Part shown: positions 12,787 through 24,258 of the stretch, in pieces
How the letters are laid out: every line of letters begins with the position of its first letter
Position numbering within the stretch: position 1 is the first letter of the stretch
Origin: Medicago truncatula
Lineage: Eukaryota; Streptophyta; Magnoliopsida; Fabales; Fabaceae
NCBI RefSeq assembly: GCF_003473485.1
Contig: NC_053046.1
Span: 1,374,001 to 1,438,000 of the forward strand
Length of the DNA stretch: 64,000 nucleotides
Direction: 5' to 3'
Program-made: the position numbers and the translations under genes
The notes under the pieces: generated by a model
The model's input: only the letters and a program-made list of their open reading frames with translations
What the model was told of the DNA's origin: nothing
Databases searched by the model: none

Positions 12787-15700
12787 TTAGAAGGAGATGA
12801 GATCATCTTTAGAAGATTGTTTTTTTGTGTCATGTCCTCCATCTGATGCGCCCCCAACTTTACTCCCAAAAATCATTTCATCAAGATCATCCATCATGTC
12901 ATCATTGTTCCCTCCCTGGACACCAGGTCTTGATCCAGCTGGCTTTCTAATCAAGGAGTCCTCTTTAGCATCATCAAGATGACGAGGTGACTCATCTGGT
13001 TCGACAGCAACAGGTATCATAGCTGGTTCAGGTTGAAGTGGAGCAACTGGAGGTGGTTTCAACTCCTCATACTTGGTAAGAACCTTTAGAATTTCATCAT
13101 TAACATTCAGGGCCTCAAAAAGAATTGCTTCATTGTCCCCAGCAGTTTCAACAATACGCTGGACAGTAATTTGGGAGCGACGACACTGCTGTACAAGTGT
13201 GGCGGTCAAATCATCCTGTAGATGGGAAATAAAGATCACATTTAGGTAACTCACAGATGCCTGATACAATATGCTCATTCCCTAACATGGAACATTGACG
13301 GGCTAATATTTATGTATTCCTCTTTTGGGAAGCTTACAAGGAAATAAACTAATAAGTACGAAACAATTTTCCATTTTGGAAGGGGGAAGATGAATGTACA
13401 GAAATCATACAAGGTCATGATCGAGTTACTATCTTAGCGTTCAGAAATCACACACCGATTTGAAATTGACTGATAATAACTAACTAAACATAGTAGGATA
13501 AGTTCTTCCGTGGGTGTTGTACTTGTCCAATTAAGTAAATAAGTATAAATAGCACATTTCAGTATTTCACTTCAATACCCATTATTATATCCCATATAAT
13601 CAACCCATATAAACAATACCCAACCATGTCTTATTGTGGTCAAGGGGAAAAACTCACAGCCAGAAACTAAAGAAAGTGAATTGTTCCGAAAAAAATCTAC
13701 ATTAGCTATAGCAAACATCAGATGTATATAGACACACCCATAGAAAATATCAATTTCACGCTCAACTATCTCAAAAGAGGACCAATTTTAAAAACTATAT
13801 TTTATTTCACAGCATTATTGTACATTCCCATATTTAAATATTTCAATAACCCTCTAAATAGTCCAATGACCCAAACATTAGAATATGTATAACATCACAA
13901 AACTAACATCATTTGTATACTTTATAACCTCTGCCAAGTACATATACCAAGGCTATGTCGGGCGAAGGGGGGTTGCGAGAGGCATATAGTTATGGCTAGT
14001 TTTTCCCTTGCTCGAGAGATTTATATAGTGGGGAGTAGTGTTTGGGAAATTTTTAGAAACTACTCAAAACCCTGTTTTACTTGTTTTATGGAATTCCCCA
14101 AAATCAGAGGGGTTTTGACTTGCAAACAAGGTAGTCTATTCTTCCTTCCCTTCCTCTAAAGTTATATACATTTTCATCATAGTAGTCAATAGCGGCCGAT
14201 AGCGGCACTATAGCGGCCGCGCGTAGCGTAGCGGCGACAAACCGCTACACTAATTGTCATAGTGGTGCGGTATGAGATAGCGGCGCTATAGCGGCCGCTA
14301 TTTGATTTTAGTTGAAAATTTTCAAATTGACACTATTTTAAAAACATTTTGTTTGGTTTCCAAATGTCTAAATTTATTTTAGGGCATTTTGAGGATTTTT
14401 AAAACCAAATTGACTCTGTTTTACGGTTTCTTTTTTCTTCCTCTGTTTTATGGTTTCTCTTGTTTTATGATTTTTTATTTGTTCCTCTATCTTTTGATTT
14501 TATGATTGTCTCATGAGATTTGAGTATTATAATTAATTTTATATTAAATATAAGTTTTTTTTAGAAATATGTAAGTTTGTTTATATTTTATAACATTATT
14601 CATGTAATTTGTTCAAAAAATAATCAAATATCGGTGACCACTATTTGTCATACCACTATACGCTAACCCGCTATCCCACTTTTGAGGTTGGCCTCTACGC
14701 ACCGCTATCCGAGATTGACTACTATGTTGAATTTTGATTAAGACTTTCGATACTATGTTGAAGACTTTAAAGCTTTCATAAGATTTGGGTGTTTTGTATG
14801 ATTTATGAATGATTCATGAGTAAAAGCTTTCATAAGATTTGAGTGTTTTGTATGATTTATGAATGTTTCATGAGATTTGAATGTTATATTTAATTTTATA
14901 TTAGATATATGTTTGTTTATAATTTATAGTATTATTTACGTAATTTGTCAAAAAAGTTATCAAATAGCGGTCATAGCGCTATGCGCTATCCCGCTATAGC
15001 ATTTTTGGGGTCGGCTGCTACGCGCCGCAATCTGCAATTGACTACTATGATTTTCATTCTATTTCCCTTCCATATCCAACTTCTAAACAATCCCTAGAAA
15101 CAAAGACAAAAACCACAGGCCAAAACAGTTGTCGCGGTCAATGCAACACACATGCTACACCTATTAATTTAAAAGAAGCAAACCATGATCTAACGCAACA
15201 CAACATTCTACTTCAAAACATGCTAATAAAAAGAGTGCATCAAACACAGCACATTAAAAAAAAATGCAACTAACAAAACAAAACAATACAAAAAAGAAAC
15301 CTGCAAAACATCTTGTTGTGGTGAAGATGATAACACAGTAGAAAGAAGCTCGATGCTATTTCTCGCAATATCAAAGGCTTCCTTTGTCTGTTCTTCCGTA
15401 TAACCCTGCACAGGAACATCCTGCTGAAACTGACGCGGAATATCATCCACATGAGGTGGCTCTGGCACAGTAGCTGATCGAGGAGGAGTGAAAATCGGAG
15501 CCAAGCTTTCATTATCACGACCAGGAAACCTAATACCCCTTGATCTCAAACTCTGCAAACAAAAAAAAAATCATCCTCATAAACAACTGCTAACAAGAAT
15601 AGAAATTCAATTAACACTATTAGCATCTATTAAATTTGTTTCAAAAACATCATCATCATCATCATAATTATTTTCATCCAATCATGCTCATTAACAATCT

Positions 15701-16499
15701 TTGTATTACCGGCACTTAAGATTGAAGCCATGTCCAGTGTCAGACACAACACCGACACATGTTTTTACATTCAATTATGCTATTTTTTCAAATTATTAAT
15801 GGTGATGAGGTGTAAGTGTCTAGTGCCTGTGTCAGTGCTTCATAGTTAAAAATTGCTAACAACAATAGAAATTCAATTGCACATAACATAGTTAGCATCT
15901 ACTAAACTTATATCAGCATCATCATAAAAATCAATAATTATAAAATAAAATAAAATAAAATAAAAATAAAAAAGAACCACCTTATAGGTTTCTTCAAAAA
16001 CAGGAAGATATCTAAGTTCACCAGTAGACTCTCCCCAAGCTTCAATCATAACCAAAGCTTTATTCCTATTATTAACAACAGTTTGAGGATCATCAATAAC
16101 CCTAACCATCTCATCAAGAACTCTTTCCGCAGCAACTTCAGAAAACGCTTTTTCACAATTCTTAACAACAGTTTCAAGCAAAACCAAAGCCAAATACTGA
16201 ACCCTAGGAATTTTAATCATGATCCGTTTCTTAATAGCACGGATCAATTCAACACTGTTAACTTTTTCAGTATTGATTAAATCACATAGATCAAGATTCA
16301 TAGCCCAATCAGGCTCTTCATGTGCTTCGGAAGTAGCATCTTCGACGAGCTTATCGACTTGGTTTGGACCGTTGAAGAATTCTTTAACCTTGAAACTCAT
16401 TGAACTCATTCCTTCTGTTACTTTTCTACCTACTTCTACACCCCCGATTTTTAGCTTTTCACCGAACGCGTTCACTTTTTCCATCAAATTATCGCTCAT
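12787..16499 (-). CDS. TOM1-like protein (VHS and GAT domains)
   Basis: Three coding exons on the minus strand: 16499-15981, 15552-15301 and 13215-12787, all joined in phase, giving 399 aa. Residues ~10-150 form a VHS domain (NLDLCDLINTEKVNSVELIR, then VQYLALVLLETVVKNC). Residues ~180-275 form a GAT domain running from EEQTKEAFDIARNSIELL through VQRIVETAGDNEAILFEALN. An acidic tail (MMDDLDEMIFG) ends in DDLISF. Family knowledge: plant TOM1-like (TOL) proteins bind ubiquitin and act as ESCRT-0 substitutes that sort ubiquitinated membrane cargo at the plasma membrane and early endosomes. The length matches the short TOL members, which lack the long Gln-rich tail. Intron 2 is 2085 bases and holds a hAT element. 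All splice sites are GT-AG and nothing appears broken. Confidence 0.92.
14178..15049. mobile_element. Non-autonomous hAT element in TOM1-like intron 2
   Basis: 872 bp bounded by an exact 8-bp target duplication ATTTTCAT (14170-14177 and 15050-15057). The inverted ends are CATAGTAGTCAATAGCGG and its degenerate counterpart TTGACTACTATG. The GC-rich subterminal part is packed with repeats of AGCGGC and GCTATAGC. The 3' third is internally duplicated: 14521-14733 is repeated with changes at 14873-15049, so the right terminus is present twice. No transposase is encoded. Confidence 0.85.
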
Positions 16500-16700
16500 T
16501 TTTTCAGTCTCTGAGAATCAATTGAAGAAATTAAAGAAGAAGAATAAGGTTGAAGAAGGGTTTGGTGGAAAAGTAGAGAAAACGCGTAACGGCGTAACAA
16601 GTGAGTTAAGTCTTGAAGAAGACTCTTTCTTCTCTCTCTTTTTTTTCTTTTTTTCTTTTTTTTTAATAAACACATGTAAGTAGTCCTCTTTCTAAAATTA
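16500..16700 (-). promoter_or_regulatory. 5' leader and promoter region of the TOM1-like gene
   Basis: Upstream of the ATG at 16499 the minus strand is A-rich, then GA-rich, as in a plant leader. No distinct TATA box was fixed. Confidence 0.35.
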
Positions 16701-17829
16701 GTTGAATTGAATATTTAAATAACTTTTATTTTATTTTTTGGACAAATTTAAATAACTTGTATTTTTTTCTTTCAAAAAATAACTTGTATTTTCTTGATCT
16801 AGTAGCTTAGTGACTATAAATTCATCTTTTTAAAGATGAATAAGTGGAAAATAACTTGTATTTAAGATAAGTAAAAGAGAAAAAATAATATCAATAATTG
16901 ATCAATCTAAATGATAAAGAACTTGTGTGATTGATAATTTTCTCTAATGTTAGATTATTGGTTGGTACTTACGAAAAAATACATATTGGAAGAAATTAAT
17001 TCTTCTATAAGAATTAGTCTTCGCAGTTCCACGTAAAGCTATTTTAATTTAAGAGAAAACTTATTACCAGTTGAAATAGAAGAATATTATCGAGTTGGGT
17101 CTCGGCAAAGGTGAGAAATAAATGTTTGAATATTTGTAAATAAAGATATTTATATTTAATGTCAAATGTTTGCGAATTTGATTATATCCAAAGGAAAGAA
17201 TTTATGTGGTGGAAAAAAAATGAAAGGTAACAAGTGAAGGGACACCAAATAACATAATTCTTTTTCGTAAAAAAAAAAATTATATTTGATTTATATGAAA
17301 TATTATAATTTAAAATTAAAATTTCTAAAATTTAAAGATGAATGCTTTCTTATTATTAACTTTTTTTTTTAAAAAAAAAAGTTAAAATGAAATTTATTCA
17401 AATCGCAATTAATCTTAACCAGCACAAGGAATGTTAGGTTAGGAGTCTTAAAGTAACAACATACAAATGATAGATGGGGAGTCCTAATGGAAGACCCATA
17501 CACCCATGAATCAAAGAAAAAAATCCAAAAAACTATAGGAAAAACGCCTCCTAACAAAGGATTATCTCCGAAATTAATAAATAGAAACACCAAAACAAAA
17601 CTAACACCACGATCAACGAAACAACATAATCAAAAGTTATACAAAAATCCTTAAACATCGTCGCAACTGCCACAAAAACAATTTCCACTTTTCACATTCC
17701 GCTGCTCGCACACAACCTCTATTAATTAACTTATTTAAGAGGTTCTTATATTTGTCCTATTAATTATTATAGTTGATTGAATCAATTTGTGTGCCGTGTA
17801 GCTAAAGTAAGGATGTCAGGCCAGTTTAT
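16701..17829. other. AT-rich intergenic region with retroposon pieces
   Basis: About 16797-16845 resembles a tRNA-related repeat also seen at 59257-59300 (motif GACTATAAATTCA). From about 17357 to 17720, read on the minus strand, the sequence ends in AATAAATTTCATTTTAAC before a poly-A-like run, like the 3' end of a LINE. No gene is seen. Confidence 0.35.
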
Positions 17830-17838
17830 GAATTTTCG

Positions 17839-18215
17839 GAATTTTTTTTTTTTCTGCCCTTATTTAATTCCAAAAATACAAAAATGCTCTAGTTTTGAAA
17901 AAAATTGCATAAATGCCCTACTTTTCAGAATTTATTGATACCTTGCAACCCCCACTTGCGGGGTACCTTAAAAAAAATTTAAAAACTAACTACCCCGCAA
18001 GTGGGACTTGCGGCCTCCTTTTTTTTTTTTTTTTTTTTTTTAAAAAAATTAAATAACTATAACTACACTACACGCCTATATTTTTTTTTTTTTTTTTTAA
18101 ATTAATAGATTGCTACCCCCACTTGCGGGGTAGGCTTAATTTTTTTTTTAAATTTTTTTAATACCCCGCAAGTGGGGCTTGCGGGTTTGTTTTTTGTTTT
18201 TTTTTTTTAATTTTT
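17839..18215 (+). repeat. Left terminal inverted repeat of the MULE
   Basis: Starts GAATTTTTTTTTTTTCTGCC and matches 21828-21453 inverted over nearly its whole length, differing mainly in homopolymer lengths. It holds four short blocks of the ACTTGCGGGGTA type. Confidence 0.9.
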
Positions 18216-18343
18216 AAAATAAAAAAAATAATAAAAAAAAAGAAGGAAAAAAAATAATAAACATATTAAATATGATGATATCTACAATTATTATAAATGT
18301 CCGGCTGTCCCACACCCTCGTCTTCGACGATTTCTTCCGCGAT

Positions 18344-19805
18344 TTACTTGAGGGTCATGTTGGTCTTCGTCGTTGTTATCTGCAGCTGATTGTATTTGAC
18401 TACCATAACCAATGACAATGACACATCGTGTTCCCTTGTTGGCCATCCCATATCCAGAAATTGATCACTAGAGTTCAACGAAGCCGGAGAAAAGTGAGAT
18501 AATAGGTTTGTTGGTGTTGGTGGGTGGTTGTAGTTTTGGTTGGTGTACATTGGGTACTGTGGGTTGCTGTAGGGGGGGTAATTGGTGTTGGACGGTCCAG
18601 CTTGGTTTGAGTCATTATAGGAGAAGTAGTTGTTGTTGGATGCGCCAGCTTGGTTTGGGTCATTGTAACCATAAGTTGACTGATAATGGGGCTCATATGC
18701 ATTTCTCGGGGAGGTATATGGTGGTGGTTGGATGATGTTTTGTTGGGGGGTGTCGAGAAATTCATACATTACAGAACCATGAATGTTTTGGGTTGTATGT
18801 GGTTGGGATTGATGATCATGTAGTTGAGAAAAAATGTCTTGATCCCAAAAATCATCATGAATTGGTGTTTGGTTGTTGCGAATTTCAGGTTCATGTTCCG
18901 GCTCTTCGGCTTCGTCTGGATCTGAATTTGATGGGTTTGTTTCAATTGAAATCCTTAGACGTGGGTTGCATGTGGTTGTCAACCACTCAATATACGCATG
19001 AGTGTGGGTGAGTGATCTTGGCCGCATGCGTGGTAAAGTATGGCTCCGTCGGTTGTCCCAATGTTCGCACTCTTCTGGAAAGCGATAACCATTTGATTTG
19101 TACCACGTCTTGAACCGTTTGTCTATTACATGGTACTGTGTCATGTCTCGTGGGGGCCCTGGTATTTCTTGTGGCAGACCAAATTGGAGCTTGACCCTAT
19201 CAGTTGGATGCCATTCAACTTTGTCAAAACATATAAGGTAACTTGTTGCAGTCCACTCCCAATATTCTTCAGGCAAGTTGTGTGGAACATTCTTGTATGG
19301 TCTCCATTTAAACTAGCACAAGAGATAAGATGTAGTGTAAGGTTAACAATTTTGATATATATATATATATAAAGTCATAATTAAAAAATCAATTATAATA
19401 TTACATCATGGGGTAGTATGTCATCAAACTTTTTTCGGTAAGAAATAGTGTCATGGCTTGGATTTTCATAATATCTTGAACCTGCACCTGTCCATCTAAC
19501 AAATGATATAAACAATTTAGTAACTAATTTATCAAATAATAATATTAATAAGAAGTGAGAAAATGTGACGAAATAAATATTAAAAAAAAAATTGATCACG
19601 ATTACTTTAATCCAAGCGGCCACTGGAGTGGGTTATCATTTTTCGGAGCGATATAACTCAACCGACAATATCCCCAAACTTGTAACAGGAAATGACATCC
19701 TGTTAGTGCTTTTATATTTGGGTGTGATGCCTCACACAAGCCACGATAAAGGTAAGTCAACACTGCCGATCCCCAACTATAGTTTCTTGTTAGATTAAAA
19801 TCCAC
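18344..19805 (-). CDS. Plant mobile domain (PMD) protein, N-terminally truncated
   Basis: Three exons on the minus strand, 19805-19606, 19495-19405 and 19312-18344, join in phase to about 419 aa. The conserved C-terminal half of the PMD is clear: NYSWGSAVLTYLYRGLC, LLQVWGYCRL, KWRPYKNVP, then VEWHPTDRVKLQFGLPQ and YIEW. A low-complexity tail rich in Asn, Pro, Tyr and Gln follows (about residues 250-400). Family knowledge: PMD domains (MAIL1/MAIN type and phosphatase-7-long relatives) occur in host genes and in MULE- and retrotransposon-borne copies. The N-terminal half of the domain is missing, cut at the junction with the transposase near 19800. The frame is intact, so the remaining protein could still be made, but no own promoter is evident. 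Confidence 0.8.
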
Positions 19806-20880
19806 AAGAGAACATATGCCTCATTTCTGATAGACATGTGTCGATAAAGAGCGCGTATGATGATCCACAGAATGGATGGCACGATGCTCCGACAAGCCAT
19901 GTTTATTGTGTCCGACACATTGCACAAAACTTTATGAGATCATTCAAGGATGGAGAACTAAAGAAGAAAGTTGAATGCATGGGTAAAAATCATATCTCTT
20001 TCCACGTAAATTCGACATTTTATTTGTTTAAAATGACACATCTAACTTTTTTCAAAACAATGCAGGTTACGCCATGAACATCCCTACATTCGAATACTAC
20101 CGTTCTGAAATTGCTGTTGCAGACCGAAAGGCTTTAGCATGGGTCGACAATATTCCCAAACAAAAGTGGACTCAATCACATGATGATGGTCGACGATGGG
20201 GCCATATGACAAGTAACTTGGTAGAGTCACAAAACAACGTGTATAAGGGTATTCGAGGACTTCCGATCACAGCTATCGTGAAAGCATCATATTACAGGTT
20301 GGCGGCCTTGTTTGCTAAAAGAGGACATGAGGCAGCGGCAAGGGTAAATTCTGGTGAGCCATTCTCCGAAAACAGCATGAAATATCTCAGGAATGAGGTG
20401 ATTAAATCCAACAGTCATCATGTCACTCAGTTTGACCGGGATCGATTTACCTTTTCCGTCCGTGAAACCATAGATCATAAAGAAGGATTGCCAAAGGGAG
20501 AATACAAAGTGGACCTGCAAAATAAATGGTGTGACTGTGGACGGTTTAGAGCGTTACACCTACCATGCTCACATGTCATTGCCGCATGTTCTAGCTTTTG
20601 TCACGACTACAAGACTTTTGTCGATAACAAATTCACAAATGAGTGTGTATACGCCGTATACAACATCCACTTCGACGTGGTTCACCACCAGACATATTGG
20701 CCTAATTATGAAGGACCGAAGGTGGTTCCCAACAAGTCAATGCGTAGGGCAAAGAAAGGTCGTCCACCAATTACTCGCATTAGGACCGAGATGGACGATG
20801 TGGAAACTGAGAGAAGATGCGGTGTTTGTAGGATGACTGGTCATTCCCGCAAAGATTGCATTAATATTAGACATCAGTAG
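19802..20880 (+). CDS. MULE transposase (mudrA type), 5'-truncated
   Basis: Exon 1 is 19802-19982 and exon 2 20066-20880, separated by an 83-base GT-AG intron; together about 331 codons. It starts abruptly at PQENICLISDRH just after an in-frame TAA at 19796-19798. Visible are the catalytic-core block ISDRH followed by YCVRHI, the NLVESQN block, the SWIM zinc finger WCDCGRFRALHLPCSHVIAAC (split pattern CxC...CxH, about residues 238-258 of this fragment) and a C-terminal CCHC knuckle CGVCRMTGHSRKDC. The N-terminal MuDR domain and the first part of the DDE core are absent, so transposition activity is unlikely. There is no convincing ATG at the start; the first in-frame one is in exon 2. Confidence 0.85.
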
Positions 20881-20917
20881 AAATTTAGTCTTTATTTTGT
20901 TTATAGGATGTCTAGTG

Positions 20918-20977
20918 ATTAATATTATTATTATTATTAATATTATTACTATTATTATTATTATTATTAATAATTAC

Positions 20978-21020
<43 letters not shown>

Positions 21021-21080
21021 ATTATTATTATTATTATTATTAATAATAATTACTATTATTATTATTATTATTATTAATAA
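20918..21080. repeat. (TTA)n microsatellite
   Basis: About 160 bases of TTA/TAA repeats with occasional ACT interruptions, between the transposase stop and the nested MITE. Confidence 0.9.
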
Positions 21081-21082
21081 AA

Positions 21083-21447
21083 GGCTAAAATATGGTTTTG
21101 GTCCCTGCAAATATGTCTCGTTTTGGTTTTAGTCCCTGTAAAAAAAAATTGTTGTTTTTGGTCCCTGCAAAATATTTTGTTTTTGGAAATAGTCCCTGCA
21201 GGGACTATTTCCAAAAACAAAATATTTTGCAGGGACCTTTTTCAAAATCAAAAGATTTTGCAGGGACTATTTCTCTAATAAATGGTTCAGTCATCATGTG
21301 ACACGTGTGCAAATTATCACAAAAGTGGAGCCAGGGACCAAAACCAAAATGAGACATATTTGCAGGGACCAAAAACAACAAAAAATTTTTGCAGGGACTA
21401 AAACCAAAACGAGGCATATTTGCAGGGACCAAAACCATATTTTAGCC
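21083..21447. mobile_element. Mutator-type MITE nested in the MULE
   Basis: 365 bp with an exact 9-bp target duplication TTAATAAAA (21074-21082 and 21448-21456). The inverted ends are GGCTAAAATATGGTTTTGGT and its complement. Almost the whole element is built from TTTTGGTCCCTGCAAA-type units in inverted order. It inserted at the edge of the MULE's right terminal repeat. It is non-coding; open frames here are repeat artefacts. Confidence 0.9.
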
Positions 21448-21452
21448 TTAAT

Positions 21453-21828
21453 AAAATTAAAAAAAAAAAACAAAAAACAAACCCGCAAGCCCCACTTGCG
21501 GGGTATTAAAAAAATTTAAAAAAAAAATTAAGCCTACCCCGCAAGTGGGGGTAGCAATCTATTAATTTAAAAAAAAAAAAAAAAAAATATAGGCGTGTAG
21601 TGTAGTTATAGTTATTTAATTTTTTTTTTTTTAAAAAAAAAAAAAAAAGGAGGCCGCAAGTCCCACTTGCGGGGTAGTTAGTTTTTAAATTTTTTTTAAG
21701 GTACCCCGCAAGTGGGGGTTGCAAGGTATCAGTAAATTCTGAAAAGTAGGGCATTTATGCAATTTTTTTCAAAACTAGGGCATTTTTGTATTTTTGGAAT
21801 TAAATAAGGGCAGAAAAAAAAAAATTTC
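21453..21828 (-). repeat. Right terminal inverted repeat of the MULE
   Basis: Inverted match to 17839-18215. Its outer end is AAAAATTTC next to the target duplication. Confidence 0.9.
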
Positions 21829-21984
21829 GAATTTTCGAGGGAACTTCAAACTTCGCTTTCATCTGTTAAAATGTCGTCTAGATTCTTTATTTCGCAAGAT
21901 TATTTTTGTAGGGAATTTTTGTTTTGAATGCATTAATTTTTTCGTAAATAGATAAAATAACAGTAATTATTAAAAACTTACATA

Positions 21985-22085
21985 TATGTCCCCGTGAGCT
22001 TAGCTCAATTGGTGGGGACATTGCATAATTTCGGACACTCCACTTTTCCACATTTAATTGTGTGAGCTTTAACCACTAAGTTAAG
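21985..22085 (+). mobile_element. tRNA-derived SINE-like fragment
   Basis: Contains CCGTGAGCTTAGCTCAATTG, an RNA polymerase III A-box-like sequence. Relatives lie at 43403-43450 and, inverted, at 59300-59375. It is too degraded to be a tRNA gene. Confidence 0.45.
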
Positions 22086-22947
22086 AGACAAAAAAAACTC
22101 ATATATATAAAAGAGTCGTGATTCAAACTCTAATTATAATGTTTAATTTAATAATTTGAACATTTTTATTGATTGAATTCAGATTCGTGGACAAATAACC
22201 TTTAAAAAAAAAATTCGCAGACAAATAAATATATTCTTTGTAGTATAAATGACGTTGGGGTGTTGGATTTGGTAGCAAAGGCGTGTGCAGGCCAGGTCTA
22301 AAGATGAGGTGGAATATCAACACTTGTTCCATTTTCAATTTTTGTCTAGAGGTTTAGTTTATTATTAAAAGAAGAATGATACTATTTGTATGATTGTTTT
22401 GTGATAATTTTTAGAACAATTATATGTTTTATATTGTGTTTTTGTTATGTTTCTCTCTTTATTTTATTTTTGTCTTAAAAAAGAAGAAAGAAAATGTTTC
22501 CCCCAATAAAAGTTGTACAATTAATTATTTATTAAAATGACACATAATTCGTTTGTCTTCTATAACCTACTTCATTTTGAAATGTTAGAAGAAGTCACTA
22601 TGATAAAAGAATGACTAATATTTTATTGGAGTGTGTGTTTAACTTCATCCATGCAAGGGTCGCGTTGTTCAATGATATGTAAGTAAGTTTGTTGGTGTTC
22701 TTTGAGCTTTGAGACATGTTCTAACTTAAATTAACCTTCAGACTCAACTCATTCAAATTAAATAACTTAGAGGATAGTGTCTAGGAATCGAATTGAGTAC
22801 CATATGCTTACACTTCACAAGTTTAACCACCAGGCCACTTCCATTATTGTTGAAATATTGTTGCTTCCAAAAGTGATATACATGATCAACTCATCCAGTT
22901 TGTTATACTTTTTAAATGATAAAGAAATATATATATACACACACACA

Positions 22948-24029
22948 TGGGTAATGCTACAACACACCCATCAATTTAGACGAAGGTGTGTTTTAGCATT
23001 GAACACCTTGTTTGGATCAAAAAACCACAACCTTCCTTTTTGAAAACAAGTCAAGTTGAAGGACAAATATGTAATTCACAATTCATTATTAATTAATATT
23101 TTTTTAAGGGTCATGCTAACCGGTGCCTCTGGGACACGGGTTAAGCATACAAAAAAAAGGAAATTCTTACCATAAAAGGAAGTTTTGTTGACTTTTTTAT
23201 GGATTAATTAAACAATTTTCAATGCAATAATTAACATATAATTTCCCTTCTTATTATCCTTAACCAGTACCCGGGACACCGGTTAGCATTTCTTTTTTTA
23301 ATCTTGCTCTCTCCATAACTCAACTTAGAATCACGCAGCATCTCTTTCTTGGCTCAGTGTTTCCTTCCCAGATCTTCAATGCCGCGCCGCCGCTGCCATC
23401 ACTACTTTCGCATCCTCCTACGTCAAAATCCTTAAATTTTGTCCTTCATCAACCTCCGTCAACAACAAAACTTAAGATGTGTTTGTTTCGGAAAACATGA
23501 CAACCGTTCTTCAATTCCGGAATCCAAACTCCTGTGAAGTGCATGTTTTATTTTTGTATGCGGTGGATGCAGTTCTTATTAAAATCTTATAATAATTTGA
23601 TGTTCTTTTCTTCAATATTTTTATATTTATTTTAATGTTCGATTGGAGTTTCTTTCATAAAAAAAATTATGCTTCATTTTTGTTTTAAGAAAAATGTTTA
23701 AGGAAAGCTTACAAACATCCAAGGAGATAATTTGGTGATAATTAAAACAATAAAAATATAGTGATGAAGGGTATTGGTGAGTATCCCCAATTTTTCTTTC
23801 TCTGTACCTGCGTATGTCTTTGATTGTGGAAGAAGAACTTTTTTGTTTTACAAAAAAGGAGATAAGAGCAAGAATAAAAAAATATTAATAATGAATTGTT
23901 AATTACATATTTGTCCTTCAACTGAACTTGTTTTAAAAAAGAAAGGTTGTGGTTTTTTGGTCAAAACAAGGTGTTCAATGCTAAAACACACTTTCATCTA
24001 AATTGGTAGATGTGTTATAGCATTACCCT
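22948..24029. mobile_element. Inverted-repeat element with ~160-bp ends
   Basis: 22948-23108 (starting GGGTAATGCTACAACACACC) matches 24029-23872 inverted. The repeat extends inward to an ATTAATAATGAATT-like motif. The interior includes a younger nested MITE (23108-23292) and unassigned DNA. No clear target duplication was found around the outer ends, so the superfamily is open. Confidence 0.65.
23108..23292. mobile_element. Small Mutator-type MITE, nested
   Basis: 185 bp with ends GGGTCATGCTAACCGGTG and CACCGGTTAGCATTTC. It is flanked by TTTTTTTAA on both sides (23099-23107 and 23293-23301), a 9-bp duplication, though of low complexity. A relative with the same end design lies at 62405-62596. 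Confidence 0.7.
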
Positions 24030-24258
24030 AAAAAAGAAGAAAGAAAAAATATTAATAATGAATCTGTTTATCATATGGACCAATTGTTATCATTAGGAAT
24101 CTTGGTTTGTTTTTTGGGTAGCAAATAATTTTTTATGAAAAAATTTAGGTACAAGTTTTTCTGAAAGAAAATTTAGGTAAAATTTCTTAGGTGTTATCAT
24201 ATAGTTTTTAACTAAATTTATTATGATTTCCTCAAATCTATAATTTTCTCAAAGTTGT

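Larger units (their letters stand above)
17839..21828. mobile_element. Mutator-like element (MULE) with transposase and plant-mobile-domain gene
   Basis: 3990 bp flanked by an exact 9-bp target duplication GAATTTTCG (17830-17838 and 21829-21837), the Mutator signature. The terminal inverted repeats are about 376 bp long (17839-18215 and 21453-21828). They contain several copies of the motif CCCCGCAAGTGGG in both orientations. Between them lie a minus-strand plant-mobile-domain gene (19805-18344), a plus-strand transposase (19802-20880), a TTA-repeat tract and a nested MITE (21083-21447). The transposase lacks its N-terminal half, so the element is probably non-autonomous. Confidence 0.92.

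Noticed and set aside
21092-21519. Overlapping frames on both strands with repeated LVPANMSRFGFSPCK-type text
   Set aside because: They translate the TTTTGGTCCCTGCAAA repeats of a MITE; no protein-coding evidence.
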